Made by a program: the position numbers and the translations under genes. Positions 19,950 to 27,986 of a DNA stretch of 27,986 bases are shown here, one piece after another. Each line of letters starts with the position of its first letter. Within the stretch, counting starts at the first letter, position 1. Below the pieces are notes generated by a model. It saw only the letters and a list, made by a program, of their open reading frames with translations, had not been told where the DNA came from and ran no database searches. The stretch is taken from positions 1 through 27,986 of the forward strand of contig CAXKVV010001016.1 in the NCBI GenBank assembly GCA_964058805.1, written 5' to 3'. The DNA comes from Schoenoplectus triqueter (lineage: Eukaryota; Streptophyta; Magnoliopsida; Poales; Cyperaceae).

Positions 19950-20890
19950 ATGCTAAAATAACTTATAAAATATTTTTTTCACATTATAAGATTAAAAATA
20001 TTTACATCAGTTCTAGCCCTCTGTGACCTATGTTCATTTTGCGATATAACAAGTAGTTGCGGATACTCCATTTATAACTATAATTATTTATAAAGTTGCT
20101 AAAATCAAACACAATTATTCTCAAATTAATGAAATTTATCTAAATTTTAAATTATATTATTATATTCTAAAATATATAAAATTAAGTACTACTACATTTG
20201 AACTAATTATAAATTAAACTGATTATAACTAATTATGACTAAAAAATATACTATAATCAAACTGACTACCACTAATTAAAATTGAAATATAATTAAATAA
20301 ATTTAAACTATAATTAACCTAATTGAGACTAAATTAAACTAAAGTAACTACTACAATTATCCTCATTGAAACAAAACTACACTTAAACAATTAAAATAAT
20401 AATTTAATGATAATTAACCTAATTAAAACTAATTTATAATTAAATTAATTATAATTATATAATTCATAATTAATATTATAAATCAAATAAATTAAACTAT
20501 ATTAGCTATATTTCATTTATCACTATAATTATACTAACTAAATTTAATAATACTATCAGATTTCTCAAATTCAGATTAAAAATGGAAGAGAAAATTGCCT
20601 TCGAAAAATCGGCCAAATCAACGGTTCAATGAGTTTTTTCATTTCTCTTCTATTAATTATGAAGTTTGGTGTAATTGGTTTTCAAAATGAAGTTGAATTG
20701 AGTGAAAATAATTGAAAAAAAATGAAATGGTATTTTCGATTGGAGGAAGAGGAAGGCGGAGGGGAAAGAAAAAAGAAGAGAGAGGGAGGGGGAAGAGTGG
20801 GGTTTACGTGTGCTAGCCTAGCCCAATTTGGGACCGAATTTTATTTTCAGTTCAGGCATCTACGTCCGAGTTTGAAACTCAATCCAACCT

Positions 20891-23800
20891 AGTATATCTA
20901 ATATTTGTGAGTACTCATACCATTTGTCTATTTTATTTTAATTTATTTACTAAAAAAATCTACAATCGCTGCGTCAATTTATACAAAAACGCTGATGCTC
21001 TCCCAACTGTTTGAATCAATTTTTGTCAATAAATTAATCGCTTAAAAAAAGTGTTCATCTCCAGACTCTAGTAGATAAATGAGATCAATATTTGTTCCGC
21101 AATAATTTAGTGTTCATTATATAATATTCGAATGTGTTTTTTAGATTTGAAAAATGAGTTCGGAAGTTAAAAAAGTTATTAGATGTTGGCAACATTTGTA
21201 CTTAATTAAAATAGACAAGTGCACATATTAGAATAGATGAATCATTTTTTTTATCAAAAAAGAATAGATGAATCATAATTTATAACTCTTGAGTGTGTAT
21301 TATTTATGACGAGTGAACAATTTCATTTAAGATTATTGAAAGAGTATGTGGAGAAAATGTTATACAAATATTGTCATTGATATCGATTTTATTGTTCATG
21401 TTACATGAGTTATTATGTATGTTAATGATTTTATTGTGCAGTTTATTTTATATAGTATTAATATTATTGAGCTTACTAATTTTATATAGTATTAATATTA
21501 TTTAACTTCAATACCGCTCATATGGATAATAATTCAATTAAGTTGAATAAAGTATTGTAAAAACTGTTCTATAAAGTCATTTGTATGAATAATATCTCAT
21601 TTAACATTAACATGAATAATAAAATCTACATTAATGACTACCTTATATGGCCAATAAAATGCTATGCTAATTACAATTAGTGAGAAATAAATCCACCAAT
21701 ATATAACGGTAAAAGCCTGTAAAAAGAAACTTAGGCAAGTTTAACATGTAATATATGTAGTATGTATAATAAAGAACAAAAGTGATTCTTCTATTGGTGT
21801 AATAATTCAGCTGAGTATGTGGCGATTAGGAGTCGTTCAAACAGTATCAACCAAAGAACGAATCAATAATTCAAGATGAATTCGGATTCTAGGCGAAGCT
21901 TTGGATGGCAACCTTGACCTCTCATTTCACCTTTTTCTTTTTCTCTATTTCTCCCATATTCTTCTGTGTGATTTTTTTTTATTTTTGTTGGGATGATTGA
22001 ATTGATTAAGTAATCATGCTCATGTGGCCCATCACCGTCCATCCACCCAATAGGCCTGAGTTATTTTCTGTGGGCCCCGCATTCCATTGTTGAGTGAATG
22101 AAATTGTAATTGCACCCTGCCCTTATATTGTTTAACACCAAGCTCCATCAAAATTGGAACATTTTATTTTGCACGTTTTTTTTATCAAAGAATTTTTTTT
22201 TAAAGTAGCAAAAATGATTGCCTCAAAAATTAAAATCTAAATGTAATAGTTCGGTGGCCGTCAGCATGGATTCAATTATTAGATATCAAGATAAATACAA
22301 AAACGGCTGTGCCAATTTCCTACATGTATTCAAACAACATTTTTCAAAGTTTGAATTTAGATAATAAACATAGTTTTTCATTCCCTCCGAAGTAGGGATT
22401 TTACTCCGTTATCAAAAGTGCAAATAGAATACATTTGTGTTCTTCTCTACATATAGGATACATTTTAAAATTTTCATCTATGTCAATCATCAATATCTGG
22501 TTGTATAGTCATATTTGAAAGTATATTTTATAACCATAACACCGCTAGTCTTAAACCTCATATATAAAATCTGAGGACATGAGCCTCGTCTTTTCATTAA
22601 AAAAAAAACTACTTTAATTTGAAGACAATAGTTCGTGACTGAATCATTGCTTGTTTGATGATTACAGGAACAAGTATATATCAATAAAACAAATTATACA
22701 ACAATTTACACAAAAAAATGTAGCATATAATTTAATGATAACAACCATAGCTTCATGTGATATACTAATAGAGTTTTCATTAAGCAATGGTTAGTAATTA
22801 ATTACGGGACAGACTATATATGAATGCTCTTAATGAGTGATAAATGCATATTAAATGATATATGATCGTATTTCATTTTAACAAGTGTGAACAATTTCAG
22901 TGCAAATTTAATGGAACCAAATTTAATGCATACGGAGAACTATAGCTGAGACAATTTATGAAAATTCTTGTGAAAGTCACGAGTACGCTACAAAAAATTA
23001 TTTCTCATGAAAGTGAAAGTGACGAAACGTAATATCTCTCATGAAAAATTATTTGAGAGCCTTAATCCTCATCTCATACGCTACAAAAAATTGTCCAATT
23101 TTGAGAAAACAGGTGTTCAATTTACACTAGTTCTATCGCTTCGTATATAGTTCGTACGATTGTGAATAATTAATGAACTACAGATAATTAATTTAAACTA
23201 AAGTAGATGTGATCTCTATTAATTTAAACTAAAGCAGGTGTTCAATTTAAACTAATTAATTCTTTTTCCTTGAGGTTTCAAATATCACCACTCTAAGTGG
23301 CAAGTGCCTGTAGAGAAAAAGGTAAATACAGATTCCAACCATTGAACTGAGAACTGATTTAAATTCTAGCCACACAAATACTGGAAAAATAAAACAAGCA
23401 AATCAAAATCATTCCCAACTCCCGAAGAGGATTAGTTGTCAGAACATCTGGAGATCTGCTAGTGTAAACCAAACTGGAGATTTGCTAGTTGGTCCTTAAA
23501 ATAAAATAAAATGTTGCTTTCCGCAAGCTTTTTTTTTTCTTTTTCTTGTGACCTGGTTACGCAAGGACCTATATTTCTTTTTCTTGTGACCTGATTATTA
23601 GCAATTATATATCATTAGGCGGATTATGTTTTTCTTTTACTTTTTTGTTTTTTTTATAGAAAAAAAAATGAGAGTTAGCTTTTGAATTTAACAAATATTC
23701 GTAAAGAATCTTCTTTTAGATTTCGAATATATGATTTTTCATACGATGATATTACTTTTTGACATTAGATATAGATTTTATTTCCTTTGCTAATTGTTTT

Positions 23801-24117
23801 TTTCTTTTTCTCGTGAACATCACTACCAAGTTGTGCTGATAAGCCAAACCCAGGACTAGATCTTGAATAGATATCAATTGCTTTTCATGTATGAGCGTTG
23901 ACCAGCATAGCATAAAGCCAGATATATGCTGTGATGATATATATTATGTTTTCTTTTTTTTTTCTGTTGCTTTTTAAGCTGACACGTTACAAGCAGGCTT
24001 GATAGTAATAAATGAATGATTAAGAAATCGTTGGATGAAATTAAAAATTTGTGATTTGGTATAATGCAGAAATAATTTATTTTATATAATATAAATAAAA
24101 TAGTTGGGCTATGAATT
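20891..24117. other. 3.2-kb intergenic stretch, no gene
   Basis: It contains small local duplications only: TTTTATATAGTATTAATATT at 21446 and 21480; TACGCTACAAAAAATT at 22984 and 23078; CAGGTGTTCAATTTA at 23111 and 23236; and TTTCTTTTTCTTGTGACCTG at about 23536 and 23575. Composition is most even at 21880-22140. No frame, tRNA or element end could be supported. Confidence 0.45.
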
Positions 24118-24535
24118 TAGAGGTGTTAATGGAGTCATCATTATTCTTTTTTTTACCCGACTCGATCTAATTCATTTAAATTCAGATAAAAAATCTTAAC
24201 CCAACTAGGTCATGAATCGATCCGACCTGACTCATGTAAAATAATTAAGTATATATTAATTATTTTTATATAATTTTAAATAATTAAATATTAATTAATC
24301 AATAATTAATCTTAGTTAATGTATAATTAGTGTATATTCAAGTTTTAATTAATACTAAATCATAAAATTATTTCAAAAGAACACAATTAAATGGGTCGGG
24401 TCGGGTCGACCCATACCCGACCCGACCCATGACGGGTCAAAAAATCTTGACCCATACCCGACCCATTTATCTTCGGGTCAGGTTCGAGTCGGATCAAGTT
24501 AACTCATTGGGTCATATCAAGTTTTGGCATCACTA
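24118..24535. mobile_element. hAT-like MITE with GGGTC subterminal repeats
   Basis: The ends are TAGAGGTGTTAATGG and, on the other strand, TAGTGATGCCAAAAC. Subterminal CCGACTC/GACCC motifs flank an AT core (24240-24385). The flanks do not give a clean 8-bp duplication; GCTATGAA against GCAATGAT is a weak 6 of 8 match if the left end is moved by two bases. It resembles the element at 7985-8525 in layout but differs in sequence. Confidence 0.65.
24391..24430. repeat. Perfect 16-bp inverted repeat
   Basis: ATGGGTCGGGTCGGGT (24391-24406) and its exact complement (24415-24430) are separated by 8 bases. It is a strong GC-rich hairpin within the MITE. Confidence 0.95.
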
Positions 24536-24540
24536 GCAAT

Positions 24541-24902
24541 GATGTTATATGTAGTACAAATCGCCTCTATATTATGAATTGTTTATTCATTTTTAAAATC
24601 TATATAATTGATTCGAATCACTCAAAATAATTTTCATATGAAAATTAAATTTTATATTTTTTAATATTTTTTGCTATATTTTAGATAGTTAAAAAATCAC
24701 TTCTTTTGACTCATAATAAGTAACTCAAATAATTTTTTAACTATTTAAAAAATAGTAAAAAAATCTTAAAGAATATAAAATTTAATATTCATCTAGATTT
24801 TCATATGTAAATCATTTAGAGCGATTCAAATTGATAATTTAGACTTCATGAATGAAAAAAATAATCCATAATATGAAAATAATTAATGCCATGCATAACA
24901 TC
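24541..24902. mobile_element. Foldback MITE abutting the previous element
   Basis: The ends are GATGTTATATGTA and, on the other strand, GATGTTATGCATG. The arms share ATATTATG, ATTCATTTTT/ATTCATGAAG, CATATGAAAAT, AAATTTTATATT and ATAGTTAAAAAAT in mirrored order around about 24725. It starts 5 bp after the neighbouring element ends. Confidence 0.75.
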
Positions 24903-25709
24903 ATAAACACTAAATAAAATATATATTAAAATACAAAAATCATATAAAAGAATACATAATATCATTTAAATTTGAATATAATATGTTTTATCCGCGAAGT
25001 ATACGCGAATAAAATATCTTATTCGCCTATAATACGTTTTGTTTGTAAATTATTTATGAATAAACACATTATAATTTAAATGAACATCTAATTCGCGATT
25101 CGTTCGTCAAGTAGAAAAACCGAATCCTGTTACTATGGTAGGCCGATATATCCTGCTTTACTTGAGTTAATCTGATATTCTGATAACTACGACAGAAAAG
25201 TTGATCTCTTTATGAACAGTCCAATTCAGAAAGATCTCTTTTTATCGTTATTATTCGCACCTCTTTATATTTGAAAAGGATATATTGACAAAAAAATATA
25301 CATGGTAGAATTTATTATAAAACCTTCAATTAACCACTTAAAGAAAATTCCATAATAAACATATATATTGAGGAAGCTCACCGATTATTCAAATAAGTAA
25401 TAGTCAATTCATTAGCTATAAAATCTTCATATACAAATGTCGGAAAGTTATATTTAATTATAGAAATATTAAGTATTGTATTTTAAAAAAAATAACATTT
25501 ACAATTGATCTATATATTTTTCTTGAGTGTTCAAAATATTTGTTAAGTACATCTTTTCTGGTGAGCTTATTTGAATTTACAGTAAATACGGAGTCCAGTC
25601 TTTTCAGTTTAAATATTCATCAGAAATATTCATTTTTTTTAATAACTTTAGACGTCCTTTCTTTCATTTTTATCAGATTCATACATTAAAGTGGTTATTA
25701 TCTTTAACG

Positions 25710-25862
25710 ATGAAGGGAGAATCATTTGATGACGACTCGATCTTTTCGAATCAACTTGCTGTTGAAGATCAATCACAGGGGAAAAGCTTGTCGTTGAAGA
25801 TTAACTTAGAAGTTCGAAAGGAGGTGAGAAAAGGAGAAAATAGAGTTCGGAATCAATTTTAA
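25710..25862 (+). other. Short unsupported open frame, 50 codons
   Basis: ATG to TAA. It is hydrophilic and Lys/Glu-rich towards the end (EVRKEVRKGENRVRNQF), in a patch richer in purines and G than its flanks. No family is recognised, and no promoter or splice pattern was found. It may be an eroded exon or chance. Confidence 0.15.
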
Positions 25863-26577
25863 GAAAGGGAAAGGCAATTTATGAATGAAATACATTTTAA
25901 AATTTTATGTCTCAAGATATTTTAGAAATTGCAACTACCGATATTGGTTTAATTGGGACTGTATTTTTTAAACCATCAGACATACGGAGGAAATGCAGAA
26001 TTCGCATGCCCTAGAATATTATTATATGGGGGCATGAGGCACTATAGCTAGAATAAAGACGTTTTTCTCCTAATTAAGTCTTGCAAAGCACAATTCAGAC
26101 GAATATATATTTTCCAATGTGATAATTATAGTGTACAAGGTACATCCATTTTTATATGTTACGTTTGTTTGAAAATCTTGACAACTATCTTCAAAATTAT
26201 CAAATTAAAAATTAGAGTAACAGTGTCCATCATGTCAACATGTCCTATACCAAATTTTATCCATTTTTTTTTAAAAAAATTGCAATCTATTTTTTAGGTG
26301 TAAATCTACTTATTTATTGTACATTTATAAGGCTAATTATGCTATAGATTAAAATTTTAAAAAAAATTGTAGTGAATGGTTTTATGTTTCATTATATAAT
26401 TTTATATCTCGCCTAATCATTTGTCTGTCACTGTGCTTGGGAATATATATATCCTTGTCAATGGGGACCCTGATTTTAGGGAAATGAAAAAGAAAAGGTG
26501 GTACCGTGGTAGCCACAGACAGAATCGAGTTGCCATCCTCATCCTATTAGACCAAACACCTACCTGTAATTTATGCG

Positions 26578-26595
26578 GTATGCAGTACTGCATAC
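26578..26595. repeat. Perfect 18-bp palindrome
   Basis: GTATGCAGTACTGCATAC is self-complementary along its whole length with no spacer, in a locally GC-richer patch. Confidence 0.97.
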
Positions 26596-26679
26596 GACTC
26601 AGTATTTCTCTGCAAAGTGCAACCCAAATTATTTGACAAGAGAAAAAAGATACACGTTTGTTAAAGCATAAAATATGTA

Positions 26680-26940
26680 CCTTTTTGGGTTTATTGGGCG
26701 GATATTGACCCGGGCTGGGCCCCTAGAAGTCGGCCTTTATTTTATTAGGCTTATTGTATTTATTAATTTAATATTTTTCCCCTCGTTGACTCAAGTGCAG
26801 AGTTAGGTCTTGCACTTGGCACACTGTTATCAGGAGAGATTTGGGTCTACTAGACTACTGATCGTTTTCATCTCTCCTCTGTTTTATCTGTGATTCTTTC
26901 AATCAAAATGGACATATCCAGTTTTTTTTTTAACAAAATA
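26680..26940 (+). mobile_element. Possible LTR fragment
   Basis: GGGTTTATTGGGCGGAT, CCCGGGCTGGGCCCC, TTATTAGGCTTATTG and a C/T-rich stretch ending TCTTTCAATC are in the style of plant Copia LTRs. There are no ends, primer-binding site or coding sequence. It is a weak call. Confidence 0.3.
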
Positions 26941-27986
26941 ATAGTTGAGCATTGAGTTAAATCGACGTGTACATAATATTGGATCATAGTTCGTATAATG
27001 TGTATTCAAAATTTTATTTGTTATTTGAGGTGATGGTGTATGGAGATTCAGCTTGTTGTTAGGAGGAAGTTCAAAATTATGGGGGCTAAATATTTTGTTA
27101 TACAACTTATATACTACATTTCAATTTTGGGTTATAAAATTAAAAAATTATCATAATAACACTATAAAATATCATAAATCTTTGATGGATATACTACTTT
27201 TCAAAAAAAATTGGGGTCACGGCCCTCTCCGGTCTGCAATAAAATATGCCATTGAAGTTGGCCTTATTTGATATAGTTATATAATTTCAATTTTTTTTCA
27301 AAATAATCATATTAGTATCCTCTTATACTAGAGATTTATTTATTTTTATATTTTTCAGATGATTTTGCTCTACTTCATATAAAATAACTGTTTCCCAGTG
27401 TTCCGTTTTTTGGATTAAACTATAAATCTAATGCTTCAATTCAAACTTTTGTGAACCATATTATAATAAAAGGATATGCTATACAATATGGAAAATTGTG
27501 TCCCTCTATTTCATTGAAATGGAGAACATCAGAATATGAGAGCATGGATAACCTCAAATCCTCAATACGACAGTACCCCACTCACAGAATTCTTATTCAT
27601 TGTTGTAAAGGAAATAGAACGTTCAAGATTTATACTAATTCAAATTAATAAAACAGTCTACATATCATGTTACACGATACTACACAGCGATGGATCACCA
27701 TCCCCACTCACAAGCCACATGTCGCAATTCGCAACTAAAAGAGTGGATTAAACAGATATTATTATTGCTATATAATTTTATGTGCTCTTTTTTCACTTTT
27801 TCAAGTGGAGATAGATGACCCAGCACATCAAACAGTTTACACACTAAATTAAAGATTGCACGCTCTATATCTTCAACGCTCCTTAATTCAGTGCACGCGT
27901 TGCTTTACGGCAGTTCCAACTTCCAACAGAGAAAAAAAGTCATAGTAGTGAAACTTACTCCGCATTGTTGAAATAGAGAAATGTAT
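26941..27986. other. Intergenic stretch to window end, no gene
   Basis: A stretch at about 27055-27260 (TTCAAAATTATGGGGGCTAA, then GGGGTCACGGCCCTCTCCGG) resembles the inner end of a common plant repeat, perhaps the hAT-like type with CAGGGGCGGAT ends. Short frames here have no recognised product. The terminal 200 bp are GC-richer but not identified. Confidence 0.35.

Larger units (their letters stand above)
18330..20890 (-). mobile_element. Element carrying decayed plant-mobile-domain sequence
   Basis: Related inverted ends are visible: TTTCAAACTCGGTCTCAGATG-like sequence at 18372-18392, against its complement at 20857-20880, and GAGTTTAAAACTCGG against GAGTTTCAAACTCGG. Between them, minus-strand fragments of a PMD gene are separated by AT-rich intron-like sequence. 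A purine-rich tract (20742-20799; C/T-rich on the minus strand) lies near the right end, where its promoter would be. The superfamily (Mutator-like is the usual host of PMD genes) is an inference; no transposase is seen. Confidence 0.55.
24903..26680. other. Intergenic stretch, no firm gene
   Basis: Mostly AT-rich. It includes a 50-codon frame at 25710-25862 and a GC-richer patch at 26410-26640 with an exact palindrome; both are described separately. No repeat ends were recognised. Confidence 0.4.

Noticed and set aside
20080..20560. AATTAAACTAAA-like repeats as a satellite or CRISPR-like array
   Set aside because: The units vary in length and sequence without regular spacing; this is low-complexity AT DNA.
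23270..23400. Possible SINE with a Pol III B box
   Set aside because: GGTTTCAAATATC departs from the GGTTCGANNCC consensus, and no A box, tail or duplication was found.
24478..24492. GGTTCGAGTC as a tRNA T-arm
   Set aside because: It is part of the GGGTC motif array of a MITE, and no cloverleaf can be drawn around it.
26421..26636. 71-codon frame as a gene
   Set aside because: No recognisable domain, and it includes the 18-bp palindrome; composition alone is insufficient.
27451..27751. Two overlapping short frames near the right end
   Set aside because: Neither has a recognisable product, and each overlaps the other in a different frame.

Overview
The window is AT-rich plant nuclear DNA. 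It holds spliced exons with GT-AG introns, a plant-specific transporter family, and many non-autonomous transposons with target-site duplications. It is very probably from a flowering plant; I could not resolve the lineage. There is no bacterial-style gene organisation.

Only one credible functional gene is present, at the left end on the minus strand (4266 down to 1, continuing off the window). It is the 5' part of a group 3 SULTR transporter, closest by eye to SULTR3;4, whose studied members SPDT in rice and Arabidopsis move phosphate. Seven exons join in one open frame of 299 codons, about 45% of a usual 650-residue protein. They include a 66-nt exon that is open in a different frame from the longest ORF over it. 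A TATA box lies at 4378-4385. A 620-bp hAT-like element (4401-5020) sits 15 bp upstream of it and separates the core promoter from a G-box/ABRE at 5055-5061.

The other 23 kb is repeat-dominated intergenic DNA. From left to right: a nested stack of inverted-repeat elements (5562-6738, with an exact 8-bp target duplication and at least two insertions inside); a foldback element (7345-7648); a hAT-like MITE with an exact 8-bp duplication (7985-8525); a CACTA-type terminus (8981 onward); a foldback element interrupted by another repeat (9977-10727); a decayed LINE reverse transcriptase fragment (about 11531-11812); a hAT-like element (11932-12353); and an LTR-like region with a reiterated 12-bp motif (about 13121-13900).

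Next comes a dense island of foldback elements (14957-16367), a second copy of the repeat that interrupts the earlier foldback (17031-17460), and a roughly 2.6-kb element carrying broken plant-mobile-domain coding sequence (18330-20890). After a sparse stretch follow two abutting elements (24118-24535 and 24541-24902), then weak LTR-like and anonymous sequence to the end.

I found no convincing new multi-gene system. The most interesting features are the transposon in the transporter's core promoter, the nested and clustered hairpin-forming elements (candidate small-RNA sources), and the reiterated motif in the LTR-like region. All protein-family comparisons come from memory of the families, not from a search.
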